A DNA stretch of 64,000 bases from Vibrio salinus (GCF_021272385.1 NZ_JAJSDZ010000009.1:186001-250000), one strand, 5' to 3'; shown: positions 1 through 11,166, counted from the first letter of the stretch. The notes: generated from the letters alone by a model not told the origin. A program made the numbers and translations.

Positions 1-189
1 GAGCGTTGGAATGCGGTTCTTAAACTGCAAGCACTTCCACGTGATTCAAGTGCATCTCGTCAGCGCAACCGTTGTAACCAAACTGGTCGTCCACATGGTT
101 ACCTGCGTAAGTTCGGTTTAAGCCGTATTAAAGTTCGTGAAGCTTGCATGAAAGGCGAGATTCCTGGGCTTCGTAAGGCTAGCTGGTAA
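1..189 (+). CDS. rpsN: 30S ribosomal protein S14, C-terminal part
   Basis: The window opens inside this gene. Frame 1 gives 62 residues ending LRKASW and a TAA stop. The stretch [20 protein letters not shown] is the S14 family signature. S14 is a small-subunit head protein that binds 16S rRNA. The visible part fits the long, zinc-free bacterial S14 of about 101 residues, so roughly the first 39 residues lie outside. It is followed after 29 bases by rpsH, as in the spc operon of enterobacteria and vibrios. Confidence 0.97.
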   Translation, partial: ERWNAVLKLQALPRDSSASRQRNRCNQTGRPHGYLRKFGLSRIKVREACMKGEIPGLRKASW

Positions 190-218
190 TTGCCACTTAA
201 TCATTTGGAGTAAAGTTT

Positions 219-611
219 ATGAGCATGCAAGATCCGATTTCGGATATGCTGACCCGTATTCGTAACGGTCAGGCAGCAAACAAAGTTGCTGTAAAAATGC
301 CTTCTTCAAAGCTGAAAGTTGCAATTGCTGCACTTCTAAAAGCTGAAGGCTATATCGAAGATTACGCCGTTGACGGCGAAGCAAAACCTGAGCTTGAAGT
401 TACTCTTAAGTACTTCCAGGCTAAACCTGTAATCGAGCAAATCAAACGTGTATCACGTCCTGGTCTGCGCGTTTATAAGAAAAAAGACGACCTACCATCT
501 GTAATGGGCGGTTTGGGTGTTGCTGTTGTTTCCACTTCCAAGGGTCTTATGTCAGACCGTGCTGCACGTAAAGCAGGTCTTGGTGGTGAAATCATTTGCT
601 ACGTAGCTTAA
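219..611 (+). CDS. rpsH: 30S ribosomal protein S8
   Basis: This 130-residue protein has the usual S8 length. It begins [18 protein letters not shown] and ends with the S8 C-terminal signature [21 protein letters not shown]8 binds the central domain of 16S rRNA and nucleates platform assembly. In E. coli it also represses the spc operon by binding the rplE region. The start ATG is preceded by a GGAG about 9 bases upstream. It lies between rpsN and rplF in the standard spc order. Confidence 0.98.
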   Translation: MSMQDPISDMLTRIRNGQAANKVAVKMPSSKLKVAIAALLKAEGYIEDYAVDGEAKPELEVTLKYFQAKPVIEQIKRVSRPGLRVYKKKDDLPSVMGGLGVAVVSTSKGLMSDRAARKAGLGGEIICYVA

Positions 612-626
612 TAATAGGAGTAGGAT

Positions 627-1160
627 ATGTCTCGTGTTGCTAAAGCACCTGTCGCTATTCCAGCTGGCGTAGAGGTGAAATTAAACGGCCAAGAGATCAC
701 TGTAAAAGGTCCTAAAGGTGAGCTAGTTCGCGTATTTAATGACGCGGTAGTTATCGCTCAGGAAGACGGTCATTTTACATTTGGTCCTCGTGAAGGCGTT
801 GCTAACGCATGGGCTCAAGCAGGTACTGCTCGTGCTCTAGTTAACAACATGGTTAAAGGTGTTACAGAAGGCTTTTCTAAGAAGCTTGAACTTAAAGGTG
901 TGGGTTACCGTGCTGCTGTTAAAGGCAACTCAGTATCTCTGACTTTAGGTTTCTCTCATCCTGTTGATCATGAATTACCAGCAGGCATTAAAGCTGAATG
1001 TCCAACTCAAACTGAAATTGTTATTTCTGGTTGTTCTAAAGAGTTGGTCGGTCAAGTGGCTGCGAATATTCGCTCTTACCGCGAACCTGAACCATATAAA
1101 GGTAAAGGTGTGCGTTACGCAGATGAATATGTGCGTGTTAAAGAAGCTAAGAAGAAGTAA
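627..1160 (+). CDS. rplF: 50S ribosomal protein L6
   Basis: The 177-residue product starts [17 protein letters not shown] and ends with the L6 signature region [24 protein letters not shown]6 binds 23S rRNA near the sarcin-ricin loop and the factor-binding site of the large subunit. Two repeated L6 alpha-beta domains are expected over residues about 1-80 and 90-165. The ribosome binding site AGGAG lies just upstream, and rpsH ends 15 bases before. Nothing is unusual in the sequence. Confidence 0.98.
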   Translation: MSRVAKAPVAIPAGVEVKLNGQEITVKGPKGELVRVFNDAVVIAQEDGHFTFGPREGVANAWAQAGTARALVNNMVKGVTEGFSKKLELKGVGYRAAVKGNSVSLTLGFSHPVDHELPAGIKAECPTQTEIVISGCSKELVGQVAANIRSYREPEPYKGKGVRYADEYVRVKEAKKK

Positions 1161-1169
1161 GGTAACGCT

Positions 1170-1523
1170 ATGGATAAGAAAGCATCTCGCATCCGTCGTG
1201 CCACTCGTGCACGTCGTAAGATTGCAGAACTGGGTGCAACTCGCCTAGTCGTACACCGTACTCCTCGTCATGTGTACGCACAGGTAATTGCAGCTAACGG
1301 CTCTGAGGTTATCGCAGCAGCTTCTACTGTAGAAAAAGCGATCCGTGAGCAAGTTAAGAATACTGGTAACGTTGATGCAGCAAAAGTAGTCGGTAAGGCT
1401 ATTGCTGAGCGCGCTCTTGAAAAAGGCGTTGCAGAAGTTGCATTTGATCGTTCTGGTTTCCAATACCACGGTCGAGTAGCGGCGCTAGCAGAGTCTGCTC
1501 GCGAAGCTGGTCTGAAATTCTAA
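1170..1523 (+). CDS. rplR: 50S ribosomal protein L18
   Basis: This 117-residue basic protein opens [18 protein letters not shown]. It contains the L18 core [15 protein letters not shown] and ends SAREAGLKF, as in E. coli L18 (117 residues). L18 binds 5S rRNA together with L5 and L25 and helps place it on the large subunit. It starts 9 bases after rplF and is part of the same transcript. Confidence 0.98.
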   Translation: MDKKASRIRRATRARRKIAELGATRLVVHRTPRHVYAQVIAANGSEVIAAASTVEKAIREQVKNTGNVDAAKVVGKAIAERALEKGVAEVAFDRSGFQYHGRVAALAESAREAGLKF

Positions 1524-1537
1524 GGTAGGGTTGGAAG

Positions 1538-2038
1538 ATGGCTAAAGAACAACAACAAGCTAGTGATTTGCAAGAAAAGCTGATCGCTGTTAACCGTGTA
1601 TCAAAGACGGTTAAAGGTGGTCGAATCATGAGCTTCACCGCACTGACTGTCGTTGGTGATGGTAATGGTCGCGTAGGTTTCGGTTACGGTAAAGCACGTG
1701 AAGTGCCTGCCGCGATTCAAAAAGCAATGGAAAAAGCGCGTCGTAATATGACAACTATCGCGCTTAACGAAGGTACCCTTTTCCACCCGGTTAAAGGTCG
1801 CCACTCGGGCTCTAAAGTTTACATGCAGCCAGCTGCAGAAGGTACAGGTGTTATCGCCGGTGGTGCGATGCGTGCTGTACTTGAAGTTGCAGGTGTACAC
1901 AACGTACTATCTAAAGCATACGGTTCTACGAACCCAATCAATATCGTTCGTGCAACGATTGATGCTCTGGGTAGCATGAAGTCACCAGAAATGGTTGCAG
2001 CTAAACGTGGTCTAACTGTTGAATCTATTTCGGAGTAA
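1538..2038 (+). CDS. rpsE: 30S ribosomal protein S5
   Basis: The 166-residue product carries the double-stranded-RNA-binding S5 N-terminal domain, with [20 protein letters not shown] at about residues 27-46. The C-terminal domain contains [18 protein letters not shown]5 sits at the mRNA entry channel and contributes to helicase activity and decoding accuracy. Residues around the loop at 20-30 are the known site of spectinomycin and ram mutations in other bacteria. No change can be inferred here without a reference. Confidence 0.98.
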   Translation: MAKEQQQASDLQEKLIAVNRVSKTVKGGRIMSFTALTVVGDGNGRVGFGYGKAREVPAAIQKAMEKARRNMTTIALNEGTLFHPVKGRHSGSKVYMQPAAEGTGVIAGGAMRAVLEVAGVHNVLSKAYGSTNPINIVRATIDALGSMKSPEMVAAKRGLTVESISE

Positions 2039-2045
2039 GAACACC

Positions 2046-2222
2046 ATGGCAACTATTAAAGTAACTCAAACTAAAAGCTCAATTGGTCGCCTACCAAAGC
2101 ACAAAGCGTGTCTTAAAGGTCTGGGCCTTCGTAAAATCAACCACACAGTAGAACTTGAAGATACTCCGTGTATTCGCGGCATGATCAACAAGGTTTACTA
2201 CATGGTTAAAGTTGAGGAGTAA
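2046..2222 (+). CDS. rpmD: 50S ribosomal protein L30
   Basis: From the ATG at 2046 the product has 58 residues and begins [20 protein letters not shown], the normal L30 start and length. An in-frame upstream start at 2019 would add nine residues (MNLFRSKNT) overlapping the end of rpsE. It has no homology support, so I reject it. The motif [20 protein letters not shown] is typical of L30. The protein binds 23S rRNA in the large subunit. Confidence 0.97.
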   Translation: MATIKVTQTKSSIGRLPKHKACLKGLGLRKINHTVELEDTPCIRGMINKVYYMVKVEE

Positions 2223-2227
2223 TCAGA

Positions 2228-2662
2228 ATGCGTTTGAATACTCTATCACCGGCTGCGGGTTCTAAACCTTCTAAAAAGCGTTTAGGTCGTGGTATCGGTT
2301 CTGGCCTTGGTAAAACAGGTGGCCGCGGTCACAAAGGTCAAAAGTCACGTTCTGGCGGTAAAGTTCGTCCAGGTTTTGAAGGCGGTCAGATGCCTCTGAA
2401 ACAACGTTTACCTAAGTTCGGTTTCAAATCTCGTAAGAGCTTTGTTTCTGCTGAAGTTCGTCTAGGCGAACTGGCAAAAGTAACAGGTGAAGTTGTTGAT
2501 CTAAACAGCCTTAAAGCAGCTAACGTTATCACTAAAAATATTGAGAATGTAAAAATCGTTCTTTCTGGTGAAATCGCTAAAGCTGTGACTGTTAAAGGTC
2601 TACGCGTGACAAAAGGCGCTAAAGCTGCAATCGAAGCTGCAGGCGGTAAAATCGAGGAATAA
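2228..2662 (+). CDS. rplO: 50S ribosomal protein L15
   Basis: The 144-residue protein begins [20 protein letters not shown]. It has the glycine- and arginine-rich extended N-terminus typical of L15 ([20 protein letters not shown], about residues 20-39). The C-terminal part has the L15 signature. L15 is a late-assembling large-subunit protein that threads into 23S rRNA domain II. It follows rpmD by 5 bases and precedes secY by 20. Confidence 0.98.
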   Translation: MRLNTLSPAAGSKPSKKRLGRGIGSGLGKTGGRGHKGQKSRSGGKVRPGFEGGQMPLKQRLPKFGFKSRKSFVSAEVRLGELAKVTGEVVDLNSLKAANVITKNIENVKIVLSGEIAKAVTVKGLRVTKGAKAAIEAAGGKIEE

Positions 2663-2682
2663 TCTCGAGGAACGAGGTACAG

Positions 2683-4020
2683 ATGGCTAAGAAACCAGGA
2701 CAAGATATTCGTAGTGCTCAGAGCGGCGTCAGTGAATTAAAGTCGCGCTTATTATTCGTATTGATCGCACTTTTAGTTTTCCGAGCGGGCTCTTTTGTGC
2801 CGATTCCTGGTATTGACGCAACTGTACTTGCCGAATTGTTCGAACAGCAAAAAGGGACCATCGTAGAAATGTTTAACATGTTCTCCGGTGGTGCTCTTTC
2901 GCGTGCATCTATATTAGCATTGGGTATTATGCCGTATATTTCGGCATCAATTGTTGTCCAATTGCTGACTGTAGTTCATCCTGCGTTAGCTGAACTCAAA
3001 AAAGAGGGTGAAGCAGGCCGTCGTAAGATTAGCCAATATACGCGTTATGGCACGCTTGTTCTTGCAATATTCCAGGCGTTAGGTATTGCAACTGGATTAC
3101 CAAATATGGTCAACAATCTGGTCGTTATCGATCAAACCATGTTTACATTCATTGCAACCGTGAGTCTAGTAACCGGCACCATGTTTTTGATGTGGTTAGG
3201 TGAACAAATTACAGAACGCGGGATCGGTAATGGTATATCATTACTGATTTTTACTGGTATTGTTGCAGGGTTGCCAAAGGCAATCGGACAAACTATTGAG
3301 CAAGCGCGTCAAGGTGAATTGCATGTACTTCTGCTATTATTGATTGCGGTAATCTCATTTGCTGTTATTTACTTTGTTGTTTTCATGGAACGTGGTCAAC
3401 GCCGTATCGTTGTTAACTACGCAAAACGTCAACAAGGTCGTAAAGTATTTGCAGCTCAGAGTACTCACCTACCATTGAAAATTAATATGGCAGGTGTTAT
3501 TCCGGCAATCTTTGCATCAAGTATTATTTTGTTCCCAGGCACACTGGCACAGTGGTTTGGTAACGTGGGTGGCGAAGGCTCAGCATTTAGCTGGTTAACG
3601 CAAGTTTCTCTGGCATTGAGTCCTGGTCAGCCCCTTTATGTAATACTTTATGCGGTAGCGATTATCTTTTTCTGTTTCTTCTATACAGCGTTGGTGTTTA
3701 ATCCTCGTGAAACAGCTGATAATCTTAAGAAGTCTGGTGCATTCGTACCCGGTATCCGCCCAGGTGAGCAGACAGCAAAATACATTGATAAAGTGATGAC
3801 ACGTTTAACTCTTGCGGGTGCGTTGTATATTACCTTTATCTGTCTGATTCCACAGTTCATGATGTCCGCTTGGAATGTTAGATTCTATTTTGGTGGAACG
3901 TCGCTACTTATCGTAGTGGTAGTTATTATGGACTTTATGGCACAGGTACAGACTCATCTGATGTCTAATCAGTATGATTCTGTGTTGAAAAAAGCGAATC
4001 TGAAAGGCTATGGTCGTTAA
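2683..4020 (+). CDS. secY: Protein translocase channel subunit SecY
   Basis: This 445-residue membrane protein has about ten hydrophobic segments. It contains SecY family signatures: [15 protein letters not shown] in TM2, and the cytoplasmic loop with [20 protein letters not shown]. SecY forms the pore of the inner-membrane SecYEG translocon used by SecA and ribosomes. Its place at the end of the spc operon, after rplO, is conserved. The ribosome binding site GAGGAACGAGG precedes the ATG. The C-terminal [18 protein letters not shown] is typical of gammaproteobacteria. Confidence 0.98.
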   Translation: MAKKPGQDIRSAQSGVSELKSRLLFVLIALLVFRAGSFVPIPGIDATVLAELFEQQKGTIVEMFNMFSGGALSRASILALGIMPYISASIVVQLLTVVHPALAELKKEGEAGRRKISQYTRYGTLVLAIFQALGIATGLPNMVNNLVVIDQTMFTFIATVSLVTGTMFLMWLGEQITERGIGNGISLLIFTGIVAGLPKAIGQTIEQARQGELHVLLLLLIAVISFAVIYFVVFMERGQRRIVVNYAKRQQGRKVFAAQSTHLPLKINMAGVIPAIFASSIILFPGTLAQWFGNVGGEGSAFSWLTQVSLALSPGQPLYVILYAVAIIFFCFFYTALVFNPRETADNLKKSGAFVPGIRPGEQTAKYIDKVMTRLTLAGALYITFICLIPQFMMSAWNVRFYFGGTSLLIVVVVIMDFMAQVQTHLMSNQYDSVLKKANLKGYGR

Positions 4021-4061
4021 TTACGATTTAGCTGCTAAGATTCTATTTACGGAGTTTAGCA

Positions 4062-4175
4062 ATGAAAGTTCGTGCTTCCGTTAAAAAAATCTGCCGTAAC
4101 TGTAAAATTATCAAGCGCAACGGTGTTGTTCGCGTAATTTGCAGTGAGCCAAAGCATAAACAGCGCCAAGGCTAA
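4062..4175 (+). CDS. rpmJ: 50S ribosomal protein L36, zinc-binding form
   Basis: This short gene encodes 37 residues beginning [20 protein letters not shown]. Residues Cys11, Cys14, Cys27 and His33 form the zinc ribbon of the C-plus type of L36. Bacteria that also carry a zinc-free paralogue switch to it under zinc starvation through Zur, which is relevant because a Zur box lies elsewhere in this window. The start has GGAG 7 bases upstream. It is the last gene of the spc operon. Confidence 0.96.
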   Translation: MKVRASVKKICRNCKIIKRNGVVRVICSEPKHKQRQG

Positions 4176-4234
4176 TTAGCAGAAATTTTTACTTGAAAAA
4201 TAAGGGTTGGTCGAGTATATTCCTCGGCCTACCT

Positions 4235-4335
4235 TTTGCGTGCAAAAGAAGTAGTCTTCCGCAACGTATCCTCAGCGGGCTTTGTTGCGGATAATTTCTT
4301 ATTAGAGTACTAGGAGTGAATAGTGGCCCGTATAG
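4235..4335 (+). promoter_or_regulatory. Alpha operon leader, S4-binding translational operator
   Basis: The region before rpsM keeps the elements of the E. coli alpha operon ribosome-binding-site RNA: GTATCCTCAGCGGGCTTT, a pairing between GCAAC (from 4261) and GTTGC (about 4284), then TAGGAGTGAATAGTGGCCCG around the GTG start. In E. coli this RNA folds into a nested pseudoknot that S4 binds to repress rpsM, rpsK, rpsD and rplQ translation. Homology is by eye and the pseudoknot pairing was not computed. Confidence 0.75.
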
Positions 4336-4679
4336 CAGGCATTAACATTCCTGATCAGAAACATGCTGTAATCGCACTTACTGCGATTTACGGTGTCGGT
4401 AAAACTCGCTCACAAGCTATTCTTGCTGAAGCGGGTATTGCTGAGAATGTTAAGATCAGTGAACTAACTGAAGATCAGATCAATCAGCTGCGTGATGGTG
4501 TAGCTAAGTACACTGTAGAGGGTGATCTACGTCGTGAAGTTTCCATGAACATCAAGCGTCTTATGGACCTTGGCTGTTACCGTGGTCTTCGTCATCGTCG
4601 CAGTCTACCACTACGTGGACAGCGTACTAAAACCAATGCTCGCACCCGTAAGGGTCCGCGTAAGCCGATCAAGAAATAG
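4323..4679 (+). CDS. rpsM: 30S ribosomal protein S13
   Basis: The 118-residue product begins with a GTG codon, as in E. coli, where this weak start is part of S4-mediated control. The sequence [19 protein letters not shown] and the C-terminal helix-rich tail [18 protein letters not shown] are diagnostic of S13. S13 contacts the P-site tRNA and bridges the subunits. TAGGAG lies 8 bases before the GTG. It is the first gene of the alpha operon. Confidence 0.98.
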   Translation: MARIAGINIPDQKHAVIALTAIYGVGKTRSQAILAEAGIAENVKISELTEDQINQLRDGVAKYTVEGDLRREVSMNIKRLMDLGCYRGLRHRRSLPLRGQRTKTNARTRKGPRKPIKK

Positions 4680-4692
4680 TCGGGAAGGGTAA

Positions 4693-5736
<1,044 letters not shown>

Positions 5737-5760
5737 GGTTTAAATTAAAGAGAGGACACA

Positions 5761-6753
5761 ATGCAGGGTTCTGTAACAGAATTTCTTAAGCCACGTCTTG
5801 TTGATATTGAACAGGTCAGCACGACACACGCAAAAGTAACTCTTGAGCCATTAGAGCGTGGTTTTGGCCATACTCTTGGTAATGCACTTCGCCGTATTCT
5901 TTTATCTTCTATGCCTGGTTGTGCAGTCACAGAAGTCGAAATTGAAGGCGTACTACACGAGTACAGCACAAAAGAAGGCGTTCAGGAGGACATTCTTGAG
6001 ATTCTTCTAAACCTGAAAGGGTTAGCTGTTCGCGTTGCCGAAGGCAAAGATGAAGTGTTCATTACACTAAACAAATCAGGCTCGGGCCCTGTTGTTGCAG
6101 GTGACATCACTCATGAAGGTGATGTCGAGGTCGTAAACCCTGAGCACGTGATTTGTCATCTTACTGATGACAACGCTGAGATCGCTATGCGTATCAAAGT
6201 TGAACGTGGTCGTGGTTATGTTCCGGCTTCTGCTCGTATCCATACCGAAGAAGATGAGCGTCCTATTGGTCGTCTGCTTGTTGATGCTACCTACAGCCCA
6301 GTCGATAAAATCGCCTATGCTGTTGAAGCTGCACGTGTAGAACAACGCACCGATTTGGATAAGCTTGTTATCGACATGGAAACTAATGGAACGATCGAAC
6401 CTGAGGAAGCTATTCGTCGTGCAGCAACAGTTCTTGCTGAGCAATTGGATGCATTCGTAGATCTTCGTGATGTACGAGTTCCTGAGGAAAAAGAAGAGAA
6501 GCCTGAATTCGATCCGATCCTATTGCGTCCTGTAGACGATCTTGAACTAACAGTTCGCTCTGCTAACTGTCTGAAAGCAGAAGCGATTCACTACATCGGT
6601 GATCTTGTACAGCGTACAGAGGTTGAGCTTCTTAAAACGCCTAACCTTGGTAAGAAATCTCTTACAGAGATTAAAGACGTACTTGCTTCACGTGGTCTGT
6701 CTCTGGGCATGCGCTTAGAAAATTGGCCACCTGCATCAATCGCTGAAGATTAA
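5761..6753 (+). CDS. rpoA: RNA polymerase alpha subunit
   Basis: The 330-residue protein has the dimerising N-terminal domain, with [20 protein letters not shown] at about residues 28-47. An acidic linker follows ([12 protein letters not shown], about 240-251). The DNA-binding C-terminal domain has two helix-hairpin-helix-like elements ([18 protein letters not shown]). It is the scaffold for polymerase assembly and the contact for UP elements and activators. It lies between rpsD and rplQ as usual. A GAGAGGAC sequence precedes the ATG. Confidence 0.98.
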   Translation: MQGSVTEFLKPRLVDIEQVSTTHAKVTLEPLERGFGHTLGNALRRILLSSMPGCAVTEVEIEGVLHEYSTKEGVQEDILEILLNLKGLAVRVAEGKDEVFITLNKSGSGPVVAGDITHEGDVEVVNPEHVICHLTDDNAEIAMRIKVERGRGYVPASARIHTEEDERPIGRLLVDATYSPVDKIAYAVEAARVEQRTDLDKLVIDMETNGTIEPEEAIRRAATVLAEQLDAFVDLRDVRVPEEKEEKPEFDPILLRPVDDLELTVRSANCLKAEAIHYIGDLVQRTEVELLKTPNLGKKSLTEIKDVLASRGLSLGMRLENWPPASIAED

Positions 6754-6767
6754 TCGATAATAGTTAG

Positions 6768-7160
<393 letters not shown>

Positions 7161-7175
7161 TCAGTTTCGTGATTG

Positions 7176-7205
7176 AAAAAGCCGGGCATTTGCTCGGCTT
7201 TTTTG
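7176..7205 (+). terminator. Bidirectional intrinsic terminator of the alpha operon
   Basis: AAAAAGCCG and CGGCTTTTTT form a stem enclosing a short second pairing (GGCATTTGCT) and are followed by a T run. The A run on the other side makes it usable for the convergent sulfhydrylase gene ending at 7247. Confidence 0.9.
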
Positions 7206-7246
7206 TTTTCTGTTAACACCAAGAGCTTTGTTTGCAATAATAAAAT

Positions 7247-8515
7247 TTATGCATTCAGTGCCTGGTCAAGATCAGCAATAATATCATCTGAGTGTTCAAT
7301 ACCTACAGACAGGCGGATCATTTCAGGTAAGACACCAGCTTGTTTCTGCTCATGTTCGTCCAATTGTCTGTGAGTTGTTGAGGCCGGATGACAGGCCAGT
7401 GTTCGTGTATCGCCAATGTTGACAAGGCGTTTAATCATTTTTAATGAATCATAAAATTTCACACCAGCTTCGTATCCCCCTTTAAGACCGAATGAAAGAA
7501 TACCGGATGGTCTCCCATCCATGTATTTCTGAGCCAGTGGATAGAATTCTGATTCTTCAAGCCCCGCATAACTTACCCAGCTGACCATCGGATGCTTCTT
7601 GAGATATTCAGCAACTTTGATGCTGTTTTCACAGTGTCTTTCCATCCGCAAAGGTAACGTTTCTACACCTTGTAAAATCAGAAATGAGTTCATTGGTGAT
7701 AGAGTTGAGCCTGTATTTCTCATAGGGACAGTTCTTGCCCGGCCGATAAAGGCGGCATTCCCAAACGCTTCTGTATAAACGACACCGTGATAGGATGGTT
7801 CTGGCTGATTAAAAGCAGGAAAGCGGGATTTGTGTTTGGCCCATGGGAACTTTCCTGAATCAATAATAACGCCACCCAAAGAGTTACCATGCCCCCCGAT
7901 GTATTTGGTGATCGAGTGGACAACGATATCTGCACCGTATTCAATAGGCTTACATAGCACAGGGCTTGCAACGGTATTATCGACAATAACCGGTACACCA
8001 CGGGCGTGTGCTAATTTAGCGATACCTTCGATATCTGCGATGTTTCCGGCTGGATTACCAATTGATTCGCAATAGACAGCTTTTGTTTTGTCATCGATTA
8101 ATTTTGCCAGACTTTCTGGCTTATCATCCTTAGCAAATTTTACGGTAACCCCCTGTTTTGGAAGCATGTGAGCAAATAGTGTATATGTACCACCGTATAA
8201 CTGAGGGGTTGATACAATATTATCTCCAATTTCCGCCAGTGTCTGAACGGCATAATTAATAGCAGCGCTTCCTGAGCTGGTGACCAGCGCCCCTATTCCT
8301 CCTTCTAATGCCGCCAGTCGTTTTTCTAATACATCATTCGTTGGATTCATCAAACGGGTGTATATGTTTCCCGGGACCTCAAGATTAAATAAATCCGCCC
8401 CATGTTGAGCACTGTCAAACTCGTAGGATACTGTCTGAAAAATAGGAACTGCAACGGATTTTGTTGTTGGGTCGGTTTCGTAACCGAAATGTATGGCTAA
8501 CGTATCGTCTTTCAT
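7247..8515 (-). CDS. O-acetylhomoserine sulfhydrylase family PLP enzyme
   Basis: This 422-residue protein belongs to the Cys/Met metabolism PLP-dependent family. The lysine in SITKYIGGHGNS (about residue 205) is the Schiff-base lysine. DNTVASPVLCKPIEYGADI before it is typical of the MetY branch. Such enzymes condense O-acetyl- or O-succinylhomoserine with sulfide to make homocysteine. The length of about 420 suits MetY better than MetB (about 385). AAGGAAAA lies before the ATG. It is monocistronic between rplQ and the DUF2780 gene. Substrate preference (acetyl, succinyl or O-acetylserine) cannot be read from sequence. Confidence 0.88.
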   Translation of the reverse strand: MKDDTLAIHFGYETDPTTKSVAVPIFQTVSYEFDSAQHGADLFNLEVPGNIYTRLMNPTNDVLEKRLAALEGGIGALVTSSGSAAINYAVQTLAEIGDNIVSTPQLYGGTYTLFAHMLPKQGVTVKFAKDDKPESLAKLIDDKTKAVYCESIGNPAGNIADIEGIAKLAHARGVPVIVDNTVASPVLCKPIEYGADIVVHSITKYIGGHGNSLGGVIIDSGKFPWAKHKSRFPAFNQPEPSYHGVVYTEAFGNAAFIGRARTVPMRNTGSTLSPMNSFLILQGVETLPLRMERHCENSIKVAEYLKKHPMVSWVSYAGLEESEFYPLAQKYMDGRPSGILSFGLKGGYEAGVKFYDSLKMIKRLVNIGDTRTLACHPASTTHRQLDEHEQKQAGVLPEMIRLSVGIEHSDDIIADLDQALNA

Positions 8516-8572
8516 TCTCGCTTTTCCTTAATGCAAAATACATACTTCCGATGAGTGTAAAGTAAGAGATTG

Positions 8573-8608
8573 AGCGTGAAAGGGATGTCAGCCAACCATT
8601 TTCACGCT
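8573..8608. other. Inverted repeat upstream of the sulfhydrylase gene
   Basis: AGCGTGAAA at 8573-8581 is repeated inverted as TTTCACGCT at 8600-8608 with 18 bases between. It lies between the stop of the DUF2780 gene and the start of the sulfhydrylase, both on the minus strand. It could be a weak terminator for the first or a leader hairpin of the second. No U tract follows, so its role is open. Confidence 0.4.
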
Positions 8609-8637
8609 TGATAAGGATAGATAATATACGGAGTTAA

Positions 8638-9144
8638 TTATTGTTGCCAGAGAGAGGTGAGAGATGTGATAAGTTCTGAGGATGCGCCCTGGCCTGACAG
8701 GTATTTCAGGATTGTCGGTGCGAACTGGCTGACCATAGCAGAATCCATACCCAGTTGATTAAAAATAGTTGAGACTCCGCTCATGTCAGTTGATGTGTTA
8801 GAGAGTCCGGGAAGAGAACTGGTGAGTTTGTCCATGCCCGGAACAAGACTGGTCAGTTCACTGGACTGTGTTGATGATAATGCGCTTGATGCATAAGCCA
8901 GTAACGAACCTGAGCCTGCCGTTGCCTGAGCAGAGGACACGTCCAGAGAGTCGGTCAAGGCACTGACAAGTGGAGAGCCTGACTGAGTATTAACTTTACC
9001 GGCGAGACCGGTGGCAAGGGAAGAAAGAGTACTGCTGTCTAATTTTGATGCCGCATCGGTGGCTGAGCCCAGATTAAACGCGGCATAGGCAGGAGTGGCT
9101 GAGAGTAGTGCAGTAAGGGATAAGGTGACGAAAGGTTTATTCAT
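8638..9144 (-). CDS. Secreted DUF2780-type protein
   Basis: The 168-residue product has a clear Sec signal peptide (MNKPFVTLSLTALLSATPAYA, cut about residue 21). The mature part is low-complexity, rich in Ser, Ala, Leu and Gly, and predicted to be helical. It ends in a conserved-looking block with IFNQLGMDSAMVSQFAPTIL and GASSELITSLTSLWQQ. This resembles the VcgC/VcgE-like DUF2780 family of vibrios and relatives, whose function I do not know. It probably resides in the periplasm. It is transcribed after fklB but a terminator-like hairpin separates them. The family call is from memory. Confidence 0.7.
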   Translation of the reverse strand: MNKPFVTLSLTALLSATPAYAAFNLGSATDAASKLDSSTLSSLATGLAGKVNTQSGSPLVSALTDSLDVSSAQATAGSGSLLAYASSALSSTQSSELTSLVPGMDKLTSSLPGLSNTSTDMSGVSTIFNQLGMDSAMVSQFAPTILKYLSGQGASSELITSLTSLWQQ

Positions 9145-9197
9145 TGTAGTGACTCCACAAGAAGAAATTCAATAAAACACCTATAGTATAGTAACCA

Positions 9198-9226
9198 CAA
9201 AAAAGCGGTGTAAATAACACCGCTTC
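9198..9226 (-). terminator. Intrinsic terminator of fklB
   Basis: On the minus strand AGCGGTGT pairs with ACACCGCT around a five-base loop, followed by a run of U (plus-strand A at 9199-9204). It lies directly after the fklB stop at 9252. Confidence 0.85.
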
Positions 9227-9251
9227 ATGTTCTTATCTTTGTTCTTAGATA

Positions 9252-9872
9252 TTAAACAATATCAAGAAGTTCTACTTCAAAAACAAGCGCTGCGAATGGT
9301 GGAATTGCTGCGCCTGCGCCTCGTTCTCCATAAGCAAGATCCTGAGGAATAAACAGTTTCCATTTAGAACCAACAGTCATAAGCTGAAGCGCTTCAACCC
9401 AGCCCTTAATAACGCCGGTTACCGGGAATTCAACTGGTTCACCACGAGAAACAGAGCTGTCGAAAACCGTGCCGTCTGTTAACTGTCCATGGTAATGAAC
9501 ACGCACGGTGTTATCAGCTGTTGGTTTAGCACCTTCACCTTCAGTAATCACTTCATACTGTAGTCCTGATTCAAGAACGTTCACTTCTTCGCGTTTTGCA
9601 TTTTCCTGCAGGAATGCTTCACCTTCTGCTGAAGCGGCTTTAGCCGATTCTTCACGGACTTTTTGTGCACGGGCATGGATTTCCTGAAGGGCGTTGTTGA
9701 TATCATCAACTTCAAGTGCTGGCTTTTCACCTTTCAGTGCAGTTGCAATACCTTCAGAAATCGATGAAATATCAAGACCTTCAAGGCCGCTTCCTGCTAA
9801 TTGCTGACCCATTTGCAGGCCAATACCATAACTTGCTTTTTGTTCGACTGTTTCAAATTTTACTTCAGACAT
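9252..9872 (-). CDS. fklB: FKBP-type peptidyl-prolyl isomerase FklB
   Basis: The 206-residue protein has the helical dimerisation domain of FkpA/FklB proteins (about residues 1-90, with [18 protein letters not shown]). A C-terminal FKBP domain follows (about 115-205), including [18 protein letters not shown] and the active-site region [20 protein letters not shown]. There is no signal peptide, so it is the cytoplasmic FklB (FKBP22) rather than periplasmic FkpA. It catalyses proline cis-trans isomerisation during folding. It is divergent from the YtfB/OapA gene, the same neighbour as in E. coli. Confidence 0.93.
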   Translation of the reverse strand: MSEVKFETVEQKASYGIGLQMGQQLAGSGLEGLDISSISEGIATALKGEKPALEVDDINNALQEIHARAQKVREESAKAASAEGEAFLQENAKREEVNVLESGLQYEVITEGEGAKPTADNTVRVHYHGQLTDGTVFDSSVSRGEPVEFPVTGVIKGWVEALQLMTVGSKWKLFIPQDLAYGERGAGAAIPPFAALVFEVELLDIV

Positions 9873-10105
9873 TGGTCTGTCTCTCTTATTCGATGTATAA
9901 AGTTGGCTAGGATAACAGTTAAAGCGGGCGGATTAAATGATGATTTGTTATAACTTGTTGTCAACCACACAAATGCCAATCAATGCAATCATTTTGCAAA
10001 ACACGTTCAGATTTATGTCAACGTTTCGATTCTTTTACTAATTGCTCTATACTAGGAAGGCTGGAATTCATATACTTATTTCAGGCAGGAAGGAGACGGA
10101 CAACG

Positions 10106-10687
10106 ATGAATCATCGGCGTAGTAAAGAAAGTAGTTATTCAGGGTATTTCACTGTTTTACAACAGAAGTGCTCTGAATTTGACTTTCAGTTATCTCTGGC
10201 CGGTATCCGTAACCTTTGGGATGATTTTCCCACCCGCCATAAGCGGATTTTAATGGGACTGGTCACTTTTGTTATTGTGATGATGTTTATCCCTTTACCC
10301 TCGGTTTCGGATCAAAAGGCTGATGATACTGTTACGGGGCAGCAGCCAAAGCGCATTCCATTGACTTTGAACGCTCAGGATATGTCAAATCAGGCTGAAA
10401 TGACCGAAAAGCGGGCGATTCGTTCTTCTGCCTGGGTCACATATACCATTAAAAATGGTGATACATTATCGAAAGTATTTCGTAATAATGATTTATCAAT
10501 AGCGGATTTGCACGCACTTGTCAGAGCTGAAGGGCCTGATAAACCATTGAGCAATATCAGACCGGGTCAGTTAATTCGTTTTAAATTCGCTAAAAATGGT
10601 CAGTTAGACATTCTTCAGTTAGAAAAGAGCGACCAGTCAGTCATGTTTTTCCGTTTATCTGGTGGTGGCTTTGGCCGCAGTAAATAG
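10106..10687 (+). CDS. YtfB/OapA-family cell envelope protein
   Basis: The ATG at 10106, with AGGAAGGAGAC just upstream, gives 193 residues. A longer frame from 9983 is not supported. Residues 1-50 are cytoplasmic and contain the OapA N-terminal motif (WDDFPTRHKRILMGL). One membrane segment follows (about 49-66). The periplasmic C-terminus holds a LysM-like OapA domain (WVTYTIKNGDTLSKVFRNND and IRPGQLIRFKF). E. coli YtfB of this family binds glycans and localises at the division site, and Haemophilus OapA affects colonisation. It is divergent from fklB. Confidence 0.85.
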   Translation: MNHRRSKESSYSGYFTVLQQKCSEFDFQLSLAGIRNLWDDFPTRHKRILMGLVTFVIVMMFIPLPSVSDQKADDTVTGQQPKRIPLTLNAQDMSNQAEMTEKRAIRSSAWVTYTIKNGDTLSKVFRNNDLSIADLHALVRAEGPDKPLSNIRPGQLIRFKFAKNGQLDILQLEKSDQSVMFFRLSGGGFGRSK

Positions 10688-10698
10688 TTTTCCTGTAG

Positions 10699-11166
10699 TC
10701 AGTTTTCGTTAACAGATAAGAATGTCATACTTACGTGAGGGATCCCATCTTCCAGGTAGGGCTTACCGCAGCAGGAAAAGCCATGAGCGCGGTAAAATTT
10801 TTCCAGATGCAACTGAGCACTGATTTTTATTGTGTTATCCGGCCATTGTAGGTGGCAGTGTTTAATCGCTTCATTTAACAGTTCATGACCTAAGCCGTTG
10901 GCTCTTTGATCTTCTCTGACAATGACCCGTCCGATACTTGGGTATTGATAACTGATACCGGGGGGTAATAACCGGGCGTACGCAAGAATCTCGTCCGATT
11001 CCGATAAAGCCAACAGATGCATTACACCATCAGCCATATCTTTATCATCCAAATCTGAATATGGACAATTTTGTTCAACAACAAAAACATCAATACGCAA
11101 TTTAATCAATTCATAAAGTTGCTTATTTGAGAGCGCTTCGAATGCGATGGTTTTCCAGGTAATCAT
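10699..11166 (-). CDS. elaA: ElaA-like GNAT acetyltransferase
   Basis: From the ATG at 11166 the product has 155 residues beginning MITWKTIAFEALSNKQLYEL. The AAAGGGAAATA just upstream supports this start over an in-frame TTG at 11187. The GNAT fold is visible: VFVVEQNCPYSDLDDKD, typical of ElaA, and the acetyl-CoA loop IGRVIVREDQRANGLGHELL (Q/RxxGxG/A). E. coli ElaA is a GNAT protein of unproven substrate. It is convergent with the YtfB/OapA gene, with only 11 bases between the stops. Confidence 0.85.
   Translation of the reverse strand: MITWKTIAFEALSNKQLYELIKLRIDVFVVEQNCPYSDLDDKDMADGVMHLLALSESDEILAYARLLPPGISYQYPSIGRVIVREDQRANGLGHELLNEAIKHCHLQWPDNTIKISAQLHLEKFYRAHGFSCCGKPYLEDGIPHVSMTFLSVNEN

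Noticed and set aside
7247..8515. Horizontal acquisition of the sulfhydrylase gene
   Set aside because: It interrupts no repeat or tRNA, shows no mobile-element remnant, and its composition is not clearly different by eye.
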